A stretch of 64,000 nucleotides of DNA, taken from Shouchella lonarensis. GTDB taxonomy: Bacteria > Bacillota > Bacilli > Bacillales > Bacillaceae_D. The position numbers and the translations under genes are program-made. Location: the NCBI RefSeq assembly GCF_900096965.1, contig NZ_FMYM01000008.1, forward strand, positions 1-64,000, given 5' to 3'. The notes beneath the pieces were generated by a model. The model did not search any database. It was given only the letters and a program-made list of their open reading frames with translations, and was not told the DNA's origin. Shown one piece after another: positions 7,941 to 21,029 of this stretch; position 1 is the first letter of the stretch; the number at the start of each line of letters is the position of its first letter.

Positions 7941-8834
7941 ATGAAAAAAGACCTGTTAGCACTTAGCGAATTAACACGCCATGAGATTGAATCCCTTTTA
8001 AACGAAGCAGAGGCATTTGCTAACGGAGAGTCGTGGCACGTCGCAAAGCAAACGTTTGTCGCCAATTTGTTTTTTGAACCGAGTACGCGCACATCATGCA
8101 GTTTTGAAATCGCGGAGAAAAAAGTAGGGGTAGATACATTAAATATTTCTGTCGCGCATTCAAGTGTGCAAAAGGGCGAGTCTCTTTATGACACTGCTCG
8201 AACGTTAGCATCACTCGGGGTGGCAGCACTTGTCATTCGTCACCCAAAGGACCGCTTTTATGAGCAGTTAAAAGGGATTGAGATCCCCATTTTAAATGCC
8301 GGTGATGGCTGTGGTAATCATCCGACCCAGTCGTTACTTGATTTACTGACAATCAAGCAACAATTTGGTTCATTCCGTCGGCTGCGTGTGGTCATCGTTG
8401 GGGACTTGCTTCATAGTCGGGTAGCACGTTCTAATGCGGATGTGTTGAAAAGGCTTGGTGCAGATGTGTATGTGAGCGGTCCGCAATCATGGATGGGCAC
8501 TTTTGTACATGATTTTCCATATGTGACAATGGATGAAGCAGTGAAGGAAGCGGATGTGCTCATGCTTTTACGGGTGCAGCACGAACGGCATGACGGGCAA
8601 GAAGCGTTTTCAAAAGAAACTTATCATATGTTACACGGGTTAACCGTGGCGCGAGAAAAGCAAATGAAGCACGATAGCATTATTATGCATCCTGCACCTG
8701 TCAATCGCGATGTGGAAATCGCAGGAACACTTGTCGAGTGTGAACGTTCCCGTATATTCAAACAAAGTGAGAATGGTGTATTTGTAAGAATGGCCGCGTT
8801 AAAGCGCGCACTGTGTAATGAAGCAGCTGAATAA
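7941..8834 (+). CDS. pyrB: Aspartate carbamoyltransferase, catalytic subunit
   Basis: A 297-residue enzyme joining carbamoyl phosphate and aspartate in the first committed step of UMP synthesis. The carbamoyl-phosphate motif [17 protein letters not shown] is near residue 48, [11 protein letters not shown] near 129 and [12 protein letters not shown] near 248. No pyrI regulatory subunit is present, as is usual in bacilli. An AGGAGG site overlaps the end of pyrP; in B. subtilis a third attenuator lies at this junction, but here there is no room for it. Confidence 0.95.
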   Translation: MKKDLLALSELTRHEIESLLNEAEAFANGESWHVAKQTFVANLFFEPSTRTSCSFEIAEKKVGVDTLNISVAHSSVQKGESLYDTARTLASLGVAALVIRHPKDRFYEQLKGIEIPILNAGDGCGNHPTQSLLDLLTIKQQFGSFRRLRVVIVGDLLHSRVARSNADVLKRLGADVYVSGPQSWMGTFVHDFPYVTMDEAVKEADVLMLLRVQHERHDGQEAFSKETYHMLHGLTVAREKQMKHDSIIMHPAPVNRDVEIAGTLVECERSRIFKQSENGVFVRMAALKRALCNEAAE

Positions 8835-8852
8835 AGAGAGGAGCGGTTCAAG

Positions 8853-10130
8853 GTGGTCATAAAAATATCAGGCGGTTTTACGTTAGATGAGAATGGACAG
8901 AAACAAGTAAAGAATGTTTACGTGAAAGACGGTGAAATCACGTACAAATTGAACGAGGCAGATGAAACATTTGATGCTACAGGGATGGTGGTAAGTCCCG
9001 GATTTGTGGATGTGCACGTTCATTTACGGGAGCCAGGTGGGGAAAAGAAAGAGACGATTGAAACAGGAACAAAAGCGGCTGCTCGTGGTGGGTTCACGAC
9101 GTTGGCGTCAATGCCTAATACGCGCCCGGTGCCAGATTCGGTTTCTCACATGGTCGATTTACAAGAAAGAATCAAGCGCGCTGCACATGTACGCGTATTG
9201 CCATACGCAGCCATTACTACACGGCAATTAGGAGTAGAGTTAACCGACTTTGCTGGTTTAAAAGAGGCTGGGGCATTTGCTTTCACGGATGACGGTGTTG
9301 GGGTGCAATCGGCCGGGATGATGTTAAAAGCCATGAAACAAGCAGCGGCTTTAAACATGGCTGTTGTCGCTCATTGTGAAGACAATACACTCATTCAAGG
9401 AGGGGCTGTGCACGAAGGACGCTATGCCGCATCTCATGGCTTACCTGGTATTCCGTCTGTTTGTGAAGCGGTGCATATTGCCCGAGATGTGTTGTTGGCA
9501 GAGGCGGCAGGCGTGCATTACCATGTATGTCATGTGTCAACGAAAGAATCCGTGCGTGTGATTCGCGATGCGAAGCGAGCAGGCATTCATGTGACTGCTG
9601 AAGTGACGCCACACCATTTGCTTTTATGTGAAGAGGATATTGTTGGGATGGATACAAACTATAAAATGAACCCTCCTTTACGTAGCGCTAAGGATCGTGA
9701 AGCATTAATTGAGGGGCTCTTGGACGGGACGATTGACTTTATTGCGACAGACCACGCTCCGCATACAGCAGAGGAGAAAGCGACGACAATCGCGCGCGCG
9801 CCGTTTGGAATTGTTGGCTTGGAGACAGCTTTTCCATTGTTGCATACGCATTTTGTTCAGACGGGCAAGTGGACCTTGAAACAACTCATTGATTGGTTAA
9901 CGGTGAAACCAGCAAAAACATTTGGTTTGCCATATGGCACGTTAAATGAAGGTGCACCTGCAGACCTTGTCATTTTAGATACGAACGCACAAGAAACGAT
10001 TGACCGAGAAACGTTTTTTTCAAAGGGAAAAAACACACCGTTTCATGGCTGGCAATGTACAGGTGTTCCAACTGCTACCTTCGTGGGTGGTAAAAAGGTT
10101 TTCCAAAAGGAGCGAACAACCAATGAATAA
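8853..10130 (+). CDS. pyrC: Dihydroorotase
   Basis: A 425-residue zinc amidohydrolase that cyclises carbamoyl aspartate to dihydroorotate. Metal-binding [10 protein letters not shown] lies near residue 50, the fold continues with VAHCEDN and CHVSTKES, and the catalytic aspartate is in [10 protein letters not shown] near residue 304. Type I dihydroorotases of bacilli have this length. The GTG start at 8853 follows GAGAGGAG at normal spacing. The end overlaps the start of carA by 8 bases. Confidence 0.95.
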   Translation: MVIKISGGFTLDENGQKQVKNVYVKDGEITYKLNEADETFDATGMVVSPGFVDVHVHLREPGGEKKETIETGTKAAARGGFTTLASMPNTRPVPDSVSHMVDLQERIKRAAHVRVLPYAAITTRQLGVELTDFAGLKEAGAFAFTDDGVGVQSAGMMLKAMKQAAALNMAVVAHCEDNTLIQGGAVHEGRYAASHGLPGIPSVCEAVHIARDVLLAEAAGVHYHVCHVSTKESVRVIRDAKRAGIHVTAEVTPHHLLLCEEDIVGMDTNYKMNPPLRSAKDREALIEGLLDGTIDFIATDHAPHTAEEKATTIARAPFGIVGLETAFPLLHTHFVQTGKWTLKQLIDWLTVKPAKTFGLPYGTLNEGAPADLVILDTNAQETIDRETFFSKGKNTPFHGWQCTGVPTATFVGGKKVFQKERTTNE

Positions 10131-11241
10131 ACAACTTGTGCTGGAAGACGGCACCGTCTTCAAAGGAGAAGGTTTCGGGGCAGATGTAAGCTTAAGTGGA
10201 GAAGTCGTCTTTAATACAGGAATGACCGGTTATCAAGAGATTTTATCTGATCCATCTTACTGTGATCAGATTGTGACGTTAACGTACCCACTCATTGGTA
10301 ATTACGGCATTAACCGTGATGACTTTGAGTCGCTTGCACCGATGATTTCAGGTGTGATTGTCAGAGAAGTAGAGCATGAGCCTAGTCATTGGAGAAAGCA
10401 AGAATCCCTGCATGACTTACTCGTTGCAAAAAACATCCCCGGTCTCGCTGGCATTGACACTCGTATGTTGACACGAAAAATTCGTATGCACGGGACAGTG
10501 CGCGGCCGCATATGCGATCTGACAGTAGACACGACAGAAGTGGCACGCATGTTACGAGAAGAGACGCCACGCCGAGATCAAGTTGCGCGTGCTTCTGCAA
10601 AGACCCCTTATCATGTTCCTGGAAAAGGCAAGCGGGTTGCGCTCATTGATTGTGGCATGAAGCATGGTATTTTACAATCACTCATTGAACGTCACTGCGA
10701 TGTCATTGTCGTGCCATACAACACGCCAGCAGAAGATATTTTACGCCTACGTGCCGATGGTGTTTTAGTTTCTAATGGACCGGGGGATCCGACGGATATA
10801 CCGGAAACAATTGAGACGATCAAGGCATTGCTTGGAAAACTTCCTCTGTTTGGGATTTGTCTAGGGCATCAATTGCTTGCTCTTGCATGTGGCGCAACGA
10901 CAAGTAAACTGTCATTTGGACATCGTGGATCGAATCATCCGGTCCGGCAGTTAGCTTCGGGACAAATTGAGATTACTTCGCAAAACCATGGTTATACCGT
11001 TGATGTTCATTCTTTAATGGAGACAAACTTGGAAGTAACCCATGTAGACGTAAATGATGGCACGATTGAGGGGCTTACCCATAAGTCTGCTTCAGCATTT
11101 AGCATACAGTATCATCCAGAAGCAGCACCTGGACCACATGATGCGGGTTATTTGTTTGATGAGTTTCTTCAACTTATGGTGCAACATGTTGAGACAAGAC
11201 GAGAGGAAGTGGAACGTATATGCCAAAGCGCACAGATGTAA
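10123..11241 (+). CDS. carA: Carbamoyl-phosphate synthase, glutaminase subunit (pyrimidine-specific)
   Basis: A 372-residue small subunit (PyrAA) that hydrolyses glutamine to supply ammonia to the large subunit. The N-terminal domain carries [20 protein letters not shown]. The class I glutaminase domain has the nucleophile in [16 protein letters not shown] and the His/Glu pair in [12 protein letters not shown]. The start is the ATG at 10123, where homologues begin ([11 protein letters not shown]); it overlaps the pyrC stop. It also overlaps the start of carB by 22 bases, suggesting coupled translation. Its location in the pyr operon marks it as the uridine-controlled copy; an arginine-controlled copy may exist elsewhere. 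Confidence 0.94.
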   Translation: MNKQLVLEDGTVFKGEGFGADVSLSGEVVFNTGMTGYQEILSDPSYCDQIVTLTYPLIGNYGINRDDFESLAPMISGVIVREVEHEPSHWRKQESLHDLLVAKNIPGLAGIDTRMLTRKIRMHGTVRGRICDLTVDTTEVARMLREETPRRDQVARASAKTPYHVPGKGKRVALIDCGMKHGILQSLIERHCDVIVVPYNTPAEDILRLRADGVLVSNGPGDPTDIPETIETIKALLGKLPLFGICLGHQLLALACGATTSKLSFGHRGSNHPVRQLASGQIEITSQNHGYTVDVHSLMETNLEVTHVDVNDGTIEGLTHKSASAFSIQYHPEAAPGPHDAGYLFDEFLQLMVQHVETRREEVERICQSAQM

Positions 11242-14200
11242 AAAAGATTTTAGTCATTGGGTCTGGTCCGATTGTCATTGGACAAGCAGCGGAATTTGAT
11301 TATGCCGGTACACAAGCATGCCAAGCGTTAAAAGAAGAAGGATATGAAGTGATCTTAATGAATTCAAATCCAGCAACAATTATGACAGATACGACAATGG
11401 CCGATCGTGTGTATATTGAACCATTGACCCTTGAATTTGTCAGTCGCATCATTCGGAAAGAACGACCTGATGGGTTATTACCAACATTAGGTGGGCAAAC
11501 AGGTTTAAATTTGGCGCTTGAGCTTCACAGAGAAGGAGTGCTTGATGTCTACGAGGTAGAATTACTTGGCACAAAACTAAGTGCGATTGAACAAGCTGAA
11601 GACCGCGAGCAGTTTCGGGCATTGATGCATGAACTCGGAGAACCTGTTCCGGAGAGTGAGATCGTTCATACATTGACAGAGGCAACACATTTTGCCAAAC
11701 AGATTGGTTATCCGGTCATTATTCGCCCAGCATACACACTCGGGGGTACAGGCGGTGGTATTGCATATGACGAGGAGTCACTGGAAGAAATCGTCACGAG
11801 CGGCCTGAAATATAGCCCTGTCACGCAATGTTTAATTGAGCGTAGCATCGCTGGGTTTAAAGAAATTGAATATGAAGTCATGCGTGATGCGCAAAATGAA
11901 GCGATTGTTGTATGTAATATGGAAAACTTTGATCCAGTCGGTGTCCACACGGGCGATTCAATTGTGTTTGCGCCAAGCCAAACGTTATCAGATAAAGATT
12001 ATCAAATGTTACGAGATGCTTCATTAAATATTATTCGTGCACTTGGCATCGAAGGTGGCTGTAATGTCCAATTTGCGCTTGATCCTGATAGTGATGCGTA
12101 CTATATCATCGAAGTAAATCCGCGTGTTAGCCGCTCGTCAGCGCTAGCGTCCAAAGCAACAGGCTATCCAATTGCGAAAATGGCAGCGAAAATTGCCGTC
12201 GGTTATCATCTAGATGAGCTGAAAAATCCTGTCACGGAGACGACGTATGCGTGTTTTGAACCTGCTTTAGACTATGTCGTGACCAAAATTCCACGTTGGC
12301 CTTTTGATAAATTTGAGTCCGCAAACCGAAAGTTAGGTACGCAAATGAAAGCGACAGGTGAGGTGATGGCAATTGGTCGTTCACTTGAGGAGTCACTTTT
12401 AAAAGCAGTTCGTTCCCTAGAAGCTGGTTATGATCATGTATTGGATGAAGCGCTCGAAGAACAAAGTCGCGAAGCATTGTTAGAAAAAGTTTCTCATGCT
12501 GATGATGAACGTTTGTTTGCAATTGCTTCTTTACTAAGGAAAGAAGTGTCGATAGATGAAATTTGGCAAGCAACAAAAATTGATCGCTTCTTTTTACAAA
12601 AACTAGCGCGTATCGTTGCCCTTGAGCCTTATGTGGTGGAAGCAAAGGAAGATTTAAGCTTGTTATATCGCTTAAAGCGGATGGGTTTTTCAGATGCGCA
12701 TATAAGTCGTGTATGGCAAATAGAAGAGCAGATGGTATATGAAACGAGAAAAAAAGCAGGGATCGTGTCTGTTTATAAAATGGTGGATACATGTGCAGCT
12801 GAGTTCGCTTCGCCGACAGCGTATTTTTATAGTACGTATGAGCAGGAGAATGAGTCTATCCGGACGGAAAAAGAGAGCATCCTCGTCCTTGGTTCTGGAC
12901 CGATCCGGATTGGGCAAGGAATTGAGTTTGACTACGCGACTGTGCATACGGTATGGGCGATTAAAGAAGCGGGCTATGAAGCCATTATTATGAACAACAA
13001 TCCAGAGACAGTTTCAACAGACTTCTCAACATCAGACAAGTTGTATTTTGAACCGTTAACAGTAGAAGATGTGATGAATGTTGTCGATTGTGAACGGCCA
13101 AAAGGGGTGATGGTTCAGTTCGGTGGTCAAACTGCGATTAATTTAGCGGATGAATTAGCGCGTCGCGGGGTCAAGATTATCGGGACAGCCCTTGAAGACA
13201 TGGATCGCGCAGAAGACCGTGACAAGTTTGAACAAACATTGCTTGCACTTGATATTCCCCAACCTCCAGGGAAGACAGCGACATCTGTTGATGGCGCTGT
13301 GACGATTGCCCGGGAAATTGGTTATCCTGTGCTCGTTCGCCCTTCGTATGTCCTTGGTGGGCGTGCAATGGAAATTGTGTACCATGAGGAAGAGTTGTTG
13401 CGTTACATGCAAACAGCGGTGAAAGTAAACCCGAAGCATCCTGTGCTCGTTGACCGCTATTTGACAGGAAAAGAGTTAGAAGTGGATGCAATTAGTGACG
13501 GAAAAGATGTATACATCCCTGGGATGATGGAACATATTGAACGTGCTGGTGTCCATTCCGGTGATTCGATTGCCGTTTATCCTCCACAAACTGTGCCAGC
13601 TCATTTGAAAGAACGCATCATTGAACGAACGACCCGGATAGCACAAGGACTCAACATTATTGGCTTACTCAACATCCAATTTGTATGGCATCAAGATGAA
13701 ATTTATGTGCTTGAAGTGAATCCACGTTCAAGCCGAACGGTGCCGTTTTTAAGCAAGATTACCGGTGTGCCAATGGCTGGGTTAGCGACACATGTCATGT
13801 TAGGAGCGAGTTTGCAAAGCCTTGGTTACGGTTCTGGTTATCATCCAGAAGCCAAAGAAGTATCGGTAAAAGTGCCAGTGTTTTCGTTTGCCAAATTACG
13901 CCGTGTTGATATTTCTCTCGGTCCTGAAATGAAGTCAACTGGGGAAGTGATGGGGCGTGATCAAACGCTCGAAAAAGCATTGTACAAAGGGTTAATTGCG
14001 GCAGGAATGAAGATTCCTACTCACGGGTCGGTGCTGTTTACAGTTGCGGACAAAGACAAAGAAGAAGCCCTCGATCTTGCGCGTCGTTTTCATACCATTG
14101 GTTATCACTTAATGGCGACAGCTGGTACGGCACGGACGCTTGAAGCAGCCGGTATTTCTGTGCAAACCGTGAACAAAATTAACGAAGGGAAACCCCACTT

Positions 14201-14426
14201 ATTAGACACGATCCGGAGTGGCGAGGCGCATTTTGTCATTAATACACTAACACGCGGAAAACAACCTGCCCGCGATGGTTTCCGTATTCGTCGTGAGTCT
14301 GTCGAAAACGGTGTCGTTTGCTTGACGTCCATTGATACAGCGGCGGCATTGTTAAGTGTACTTGAATCAATCACATTTTCTTCAGAGAGCATTCCTTTAC
14401 TCTCAAATGCACATGGAAGCCAATAA
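11220..14426 (+). CDS. carB: Carbamoyl-phosphate synthase, large subunit (pyrimidine-specific)
   Basis: A 1068-residue ATP-dependent synthetase (PyrAB) with two homologous ATP-grasp halves that make carbamoyl phosphate from bicarbonate, ammonia and two ATP. The first half begins with [22 protein letters not shown] and the second, near residue 555, repeats [20 protein letters not shown]. Ligase motifs [12 protein letters not shown] and [13 protein letters not shown] mark the phosphate-binding loops, and [20 protein letters not shown] and [20 protein letters not shown] the active sites. The C-terminal MGS-like allosteric domain (about residues 930-1050) would bind UMP or PRPP. Length is normal for bacilli. 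Confidence 0.95.
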   Translation: MPKRTDVKKILVIGSGPIVIGQAAEFDYAGTQACQALKEEGYEVILMNSNPATIMTDTTMADRVYIEPLTLEFVSRIIRKERPDGLLPTLGGQTGLNLALELHREGVLDVYEVELLGTKLSAIEQAEDREQFRALMHELGEPVPESEIVHTLTEATHFAKQIGYPVIIRPAYTLGGTGGGIAYDEESLEEIVTSGLKYSPVTQCLIERSIAGFKEIEYEVMRDAQNEAIVVCNMENFDPVGVHTGDSIVFAPSQTLSDKDYQMLRDASLNIIRALGIEGGCNVQFALDPDSDAYYIIEVNPRVSRSSALASKATGYPIAKMAAKIAVGYHLDELKNPVTETTYACFEPALDYVVTKIPRWPFDKFESANRKLGTQMKATGEVMAIGRSLEESLLKAVRSLEAGYDHVLDEALEEQSREALLEKVSHADDERLFAIASLLRKEVSIDEIWQATKIDRFFLQKLARIVALEPYVVEAKEDLSLLYRLKRMGFSDAHISRVWQIEEQMVYETRKKAGIVSVYKMVDTCAAEFASPTAYFYSTYEQENESIRTEKESILVLGSGPIRIGQGIEFDYATVHTVWAIKEAGYEAIIMNNNPETVSTDFSTSDKLYFEPLTVEDVMNVVDCERPKGVMVQFGGQTAINLADELARRGVKIIGTALEDMDRAEDRDKFEQTLLALDIPQPPGKTATSVDGAVTIAREIGYPVLVRPSYVLGGRAMEIVYHEEELLRYMQTAVKVNPKHPVLVDRYLTGKELEVDAISDGKDVYIPGMMEHIERAGVHSGDSIAVYPPQTVPAHLKERIIERTTRIAQGLNIIGLLNIQFVWHQDEIYVLEVNPRSSRTVPFLSKITGVPMAGLATHVMLGASLQSLGYGSGYHPEAKEVSVKVPVFSFAKLRRVDISLGPEMKSTGEVMGRDQTLEKALYKGLIAAGMKIPTHGSVLFTVADKDKEEALDLARRFHTIGYHLMATAGTARTLEAAGISVQTVNKINEGKPHLLDTIRSGEAHFVINTLTRGKQPARDGFRIRRESVENGVVCLTSIDTAAALLSVLESITFSSESIPLLSNAHGSQ

Positions 14427-14455
14427 TCGGTCAGGAAAATGGGGAGGGCAATGAT

Positions 14456-16863
<2,408 letters not shown>

Positions 16864-16871
<8 letters not shown>

Positions 16872-17493
16872 ACAAATTGCACAACATTTATTAGATATTG
16901 GCGCAGTGAGCTTGTCCCCGTCAGCACCATTTACATGGAGCTCGGGACTAAAGTCTCCCATTTATTGTGATAATCGCCTCACATTATCTTACCCGCATGT
17001 TCGTACGGAAATTGCCCATGGATTAGCAAATCTTGTCCGTACGCATGCACCGGATGCCGATGTCATTGCCGGGACAGCAACTGCAGGTATTCCGCATGCC
17101 GCACTTGTTAGTGATCTTTTAGGGCTACCAATGATTTACGTACGTGGCAGTGCAAAAGGGCATGGGAAGAAAAACTTGATTGAAGGTGAACTACATGAGA
17201 ATGAGAACGTTGTTGTCATTGAAGATTTAATTTCAACAGGCGGGAGCGCACTTGCCGCAGTGGAAGCAATTCGCGCTGCCGGTGGCAATCCACTTCTTGT
17301 TGCGGCAATCTTTTCATATGAATTACCTAAAGCAACAGAAGCGTTTCAAGTGACCAATGTCCCGTTTCAAGTGTTAACAAATTACCCGACGCTTGTGCAA
17401 GTGGCAAAAAGTCGTGGTATGATTACGACAAGTGAGCAAGAGAAATTGGCCACTTGGCGAAAGAACCCAGCAGACGAGTCATGGCTAACCTAG
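16864..17493 (+). CDS. pyrE: Orotate phosphoribosyltransferase
   Basis: A 209-residue enzyme attaching PRPP to orotate to give OMP. The N-terminal LDIGAVSLSPSAPFTWSSG is the orotate-binding region, KGHGKKNLIEGEL is the flexible catalytic loop and VVVIEDLISTGGSAL near residue 118 is the PRPP motif. It is the last gene of the biosynthetic run. A weak hairpin without a T-run follows at about 17491-17528, so read-through into the next gene is possible. Confidence 0.95.
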
Positions 17494-17555
17494 AAGTCGG
17501 AAGAATGCTCATCTGACCTCGGGCTTCTGAATGTTGGAATGGAGGATGAATAAGG

Positions 17556-18203
17556 ATGAGAAAAATGGACGGCAATGAATTTGATCCATTGGTTGATTTT
17601 TTTGATGAGATGGCGCAAACGATGTGGTTGAAACAGATCCATCATGAGCTTTTCCTCTTATCTGGCGACTGGACAGCGCGTGATGTGGTTGACATTGGTT
17701 GTGGCACAGGAAGGTTATTGTTACGCGGGGCATCTATTGCGGCAACACTGACAGGCGTTGATTTATCAGCAGGAATGGTCGCCCGTGCGAATGAATTGTT
17801 GTCAGAAACAAAGCATGCGCGCGCCCTTGTTGGTGACGCAACAAATTTGCCACTGCCAAATGATGCATACGACATTGCTTTATCGACATGTGTGCTGTTC
17901 TTGTTGCCTGATCCAAAACAAGGGTTGGTTGAAATGGCGCGCGTTTTGAGACAGGGTGGAACCGCTGTATTGCTCAATCCTAGTGAAAAAATGAGTCAAA
18001 TAGCGGCAAGCGACTATGCAGACGACCATCATTTTAGTGAGACAGAAAAAGCATTTTTACTAAAATGGGCGAAAGCTGCAGAACACCGCCATCGTTTAAG
18101 CTGCAAGGAACTGGACAAGACATTTTCTGAAGCTGGATTGATAACAAATGGACATATACCAGTGTTAGATGGTCTAGCTTATGTTAGTAAAGCAAAGAAA
18201 TGA
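17556..18203 (+). CDS. Class I SAM-dependent methyltransferase of unknown substrate
   Basis: A 215-residue Rossmann-fold methyltransferase. Motif I VVDIGCGTGRLLLRG is near residue 45, the acidic residue of motif II is in LTGVDLSAGMVARANEL, and LVGDATNLPLPNDAYDIALS and LRQGGTAVLLNPSE complete a UbiE/Methyltransf_11-type domain. Substrate cannot be read from the sequence. It lies 62 bases after pyrE in the same direction and ends 32 bases before a convergent glycosyltransferase gene. It has no counterpart at this place in B. subtilis and may be unrelated to either neighbour. Confidence 0.75.
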   Translation: MRKMDGNEFDPLVDFFDEMAQTMWLKQIHHELFLLSGDWTARDVVDIGCGTGRLLLRGASIAATLTGVDLSAGMVARANELLSETKHARALVGDATNLPLPNDAYDIALSTCVLFLLPDPKQGLVEMARVLRQGGTAVLLNPSEKMSQIAASDYADDHHFSETEKAFLLKWAKAAEHRHRLSCKELDKTFSEAGLITNGHIPVLDGLAYVSKAKK

Positions 18204-18235
18204 GAACAGATTAAGCTGTGATCATTCATCAACAT

Positions 18236-19210
18236 TTATTGCATATCGAGAAACGTTTGAACGATACGAACAAACTGTTTGGCACGAATGTTATTTGTGT
18301 GATTGTGACGGATTAATTGATAACCTGCTTCTGTAATCTTTTTTCGTTCTCGTTCATTGTCAATATAGTAGCGTGCTTTATTGTAAAAGTCATTTGTGTC
18401 ACACGCCACGTAATTGACACCATCAATGAACCCTAAATCGCGTATATCTTCGTTAGGTTCTGCGAGTAACAATGTTTTACATGCGGGCGCTTCGAAAAAT
18501 TTTTGTACTGGATATTTTCCAGCTTTGGGAACCCTCGCACCACACGTGAAGAAAATATGTGCACGATTGATCTGTTTAGCATAATTTTTATTTACTAGCG
18601 CATTTTTATCGGAAGTCAGGTGTCCAGGATGAGGATGAAAAACAAATCCAGGTTCATTTTTCATCTTGGATAATACAGTTTCTCGAAATAAATACCGTCC
18701 TTTACGTGCTTGTTGTGCATATGAGCGCCAATCCGGATCTGTGGAATATACAAGTCCTGTCAGTAAATACAGGATGTCTTTTTTTTGTTTCCAATCTTTG
18801 AAAATGGCGGGGTTAATTGCCCAAGGGAGCCAGCGAAATTTACTTGCTAATTCTGGAAAGACAGCTAGGAATGGATTTTTTGAAACAGAAAAAATCAGGT
18901 CAAAATTATTTTTAAGGAAAAACATTTTTTTAGCTGTTTGTTTCCAATGGACATCATATACGAAGCATCCTTTAGGAATCTTTGTTTGTTTTAATCCTTC
19001 TATGTTTGGGGATAAATACTTACTCATATCGTAGTGGAAGATAAAATCTGGCTTAAATGACAGTTCATTTATAATGTTGTGAATATGCCCATCTGTATGC
19101 CAATATCTCACGTCTGCATAACGTTCAATTGCGGTGATCATATCCATTTTTGGTTGATGTTTAGGATACTGTCGGTGAAATGGTTTAATTAATATTAAGA
19201 TTTTCAGCAT
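18236..19210 (-). CDS. CgeB-like glycosyltransferase (family B, copy 1)
   Basis: A 324-residue protein resembling the CgeB family of spore-surface glycosyltransferases. The N-terminal part (KILILIKPF, then KPDFIFHYD) looks like the DUF3880-type Rossmann domain. The C-terminal half has the Glyco_trans_1_2 pattern: NRAHIFFTCGARVP, YPVQKFFEAPACKTLLLAE, DLGFIDGVNYVACD and a closing RAKQF helix. It is the closest relative in this window of the product at 22180-23175. Start: ATG at 19210 with GGAAGGTG upstream; the GTG at 19219 is possible. A sigma-K-like promoter lies upstream. Donor and acceptor are unknown. Codon use is visibly richer in A/T than in the pyr genes. Confidence 0.75.
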   Translation of the reverse strand: MLKILILIKPFHRQYPKHQPKMDMITAIERYADVRYWHTDGHIHNIINELSFKPDFIFHYDMSKYLSPNIEGLKQTKIPKGCFVYDVHWKQTAKKMFFLKNNFDLIFSVSKNPFLAVFPELASKFRWLPWAINPAIFKDWKQKKDILYLLTGLVYSTDPDWRSYAQQARKGRYLFRETVLSKMKNEPGFVFHPHPGHLTSDKNALVNKNYAKQINRAHIFFTCGARVPKAGKYPVQKFFEAPACKTLLLAEPNEDIRDLGFIDGVNYVACDTNDFYNKARYYIDNERERKKITEAGYQLIRHNHTNNIRAKQFVRIVQTFLDMQ

Positions 19211-19244
19211 CAGTGGCACCTTCCCGCTATATGGTGTTGTTTCG

Positions 19245-19272
19245 TATAATATGTGAGCGAGTTAAGTGGTGT
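19245..19272 (-). promoter_or_regulatory. Sigma-K-like promoter for the minus-strand CgeB-like gene
   Basis: On the minus strand an AC (cACa) is followed after 17 bases by CATATTATA, fitting the sigma-K -10 form CATAnnnTA exactly. The predicted start is about 27 bases before the ATG at 19210. Sigma-K acts late in the mother cell, when spore surface layers are decorated. A short motif like this can occur by chance. Confidence 0.5.
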
Positions 19273-19377
19273 GCGTTTAATGTGAGAGAAATGTACGTAA
19301 AACATTTCATGATTTTGTGCATATGCTAAACACAATACTTGTAATGTGATGAGGAAGAGAAGAAACATAAAGACATC

Positions 19378-19403
19378 ACTTTTCGGAATTCGTGCATATG
19401 ATA
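19378..19403 (+). promoter_or_regulatory. Sigma-K-like promoter for the 19445 gene
   Basis: CATATGATA (19395-19403) fits CATAnnnTA exactly. An AC lies 15 bases upstream, slightly closer than usual. It points away from the minus-strand sigma-K-like promoter about 120 bases to the left, so the two would drive divergent glycosyltransferase genes. Confidence 0.42.
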
Positions 19404-19444
19404 ATATGATTTTATAAAAAGCGATGTGTTTTTTGGAAGGGGAG

Positions 19445-20956
19445 ATGGCAGTGATTGACAGAAGAAATAGTCGAGGCAAAGGATATGTTATGAGTACAGT
19501 CTCAAAAGGAAAGGTGAAGGAGGAAACCGATGTGCAAAGTGAAGCAAATAGCTGGGATTATGAGGAAACACTACGGAAATGGTTGAAGAAAGTTCAACCA
19601 AAAACGATCTTGGAATACGGTCCGGGTCGGTCCACTGAAATGATGTTAGAGGAGTGTCCCGATGCTCGTATTGTTGGTATCGAGCATCAAGAATATTGGT
19701 ATAAAGAAACAAAAGAAAAGCTAGGGGATCGTGTGGAATTATTATTACAACCAATTTCAAATATTAGGAGCCATTATGCATGCTGGCCATTGATGCAAAC
19801 GGAAGTACAAAAATATGATTTTATTTTTGTTGATGGACGTAGACGACTTGAATGTTTAATGGTTGCACAGGCGGTCTTAAACAAAAATGGTGTTGTATTA
19901 TTACACGATGCAGAAAGAAAAGAGTATGATTTAGGAACCGCGTTGTTTGATCTGGTGGAATACAACGAACAAACACGTACAAAAGTATTGGCACTAAAAG
20001 ACAATCAGCTGGGAACTCACGTTGATGAGGAGTTAAATAACGACCAGCGTGAGAACGAAAAAGAAAAGAATCAAATTGATAAAAAAGTGGTTGTACTTGA
20101 TAAAAAAATAAACCAAACAGATGAGAAAGAAAAAAAGCGAGAAATTACCTTTGTTACTGCTGCGTATGGAGAGAAATATCACCAATACGTAAGAGGCTTA
20201 GCCCGGACATTTTCCGCAAATAATGATGCAACATTGGTTGTGTATACAGATGAAAAAAATATGAAATTACCTCAATGTAAACTTCAACATCATTTATCAA
20301 TGGATGAGATTCAAAAAGAAGCACGTGATCTACCATTAAGGTCTGCCAAATCACGCATTTTAGCAGATGCGGCGAAAAGGCATGAGTTTGTATGTTGGCT
20401 AGATGCCGATACGCTCATTTATACAAATCTGCAAAATAAATTAGATCTGGATAAAATTAATGTTATTGGCTATGGCTATGGACGTAACATGCGCGATTGT
20501 GGTGGAGGTTTAGAAGTGAAGCAGTCACGTTATGGTCTGGGAGCGATGTATGCAATGCCACAAAAATATATATTGGAATTAGAAAAATTATGGCAAGAAT
20601 TAAGAAGCGCGATTGAGCAGATGAAAGTGAAGATATATGATCAATCAATTTTAAACCATATCATTATGAGACACCAAGCAAATGTGAAATATTTAAATGA
20701 ATCCTATTTAGAAATGGGATGGAATTTTAAACCATTCATGAATAAGAAATACCCGAATAAGCCAGCACATCCGCGAATTGAAAATCGTAACTTTTGTACG
20801 GGTTTGAAAATAAAAAATGGGCAATTGTATCATCGAGAAACACCGTTTGCCACTTTATGTTGGACGGCTCTTTCTTTAGAGCAGCAGCTTAGCAATCGAT
20901 TCAAACATATTGCAGATTCACAGGCTCGAAAACATTTGCGGGATGTATATGCATAG
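19445..20956 (+). CDS. Fusion of SAM-methyltransferase-like domain and DxD glycosyltransferase
   Basis: About 503 residues in two parts. The N-terminal part (about residues 40-190) has a Rossmann pattern: ILEYGPGRSTEMMLEE like motif I, ARIVGIEHQEYW for the next strand, YDFIFVDGRR and GVVLLHDAER. It resembles class I methyltransferase or sugar-locus folds that may have lost catalysis. A charged Lys/Glu/Asp/Asn-rich linker (about 195-235) follows. The C-terminal part (about 238-450) starts ITFVTAAYGEKY and contains FVCWLDADTLIY, a DxD metal/nucleotide-sugar site, and GAMYAMP, like GT-A glycosyltransferases. Start is uncertain: ATG 19445, GTG 19451 or ATG 19490. It heads the first arm of the glycosylation island. 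Confidence 0.65.
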   Translation: MAVIDRRNSRGKGYVMSTVSKGKVKEETDVQSEANSWDYEETLRKWLKKVQPKTILEYGPGRSTEMMLEECPDARIVGIEHQEYWYKETKEKLGDRVELLLQPISNIRSHYACWPLMQTEVQKYDFIFVDGRRRLECLMVAQAVLNKNGVVLLHDAERKEYDLGTALFDLVEYNEQTRTKVLALKDNQLGTHVDEELNNDQRENEKEKNQIDKKVVVLDKKINQTDEKEKKREITFVTAAYGEKYHQYVRGLARTFSANNDATLVVYTDEKNMKLPQCKLQHHLSMDEIQKEARDLPLRSAKSRILADAAKRHEFVCWLDADTLIYTNLQNKLDLDKINVIGYGYGRNMRDCGGGLEVKQSRYGLGAMYAMPQKYILELEKLWQELRSAIEQMKVKIYDQSILNHIIMRHQANVKYLNESYLEMGWNFKPFMNKKYPNKPAHPRIENRNFCTGLKIKNGQLYHRETPFATLCWTALSLEQQLSNRFKHIADSQARKHLRDVYA

Positions 20957-21029
20957 TGATCCTCATGATGATAGGGAGATGTGTGTAATTGTAATACATG
21001 TGTAAAATATAAGGGTATGAGGGGATTTT

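Noticed and set aside
17491-17528. Hairpin after pyrE considered as a terminator
   Set aside because: The stem is imperfect and no T-run follows, so it was only mentioned under pyrE.
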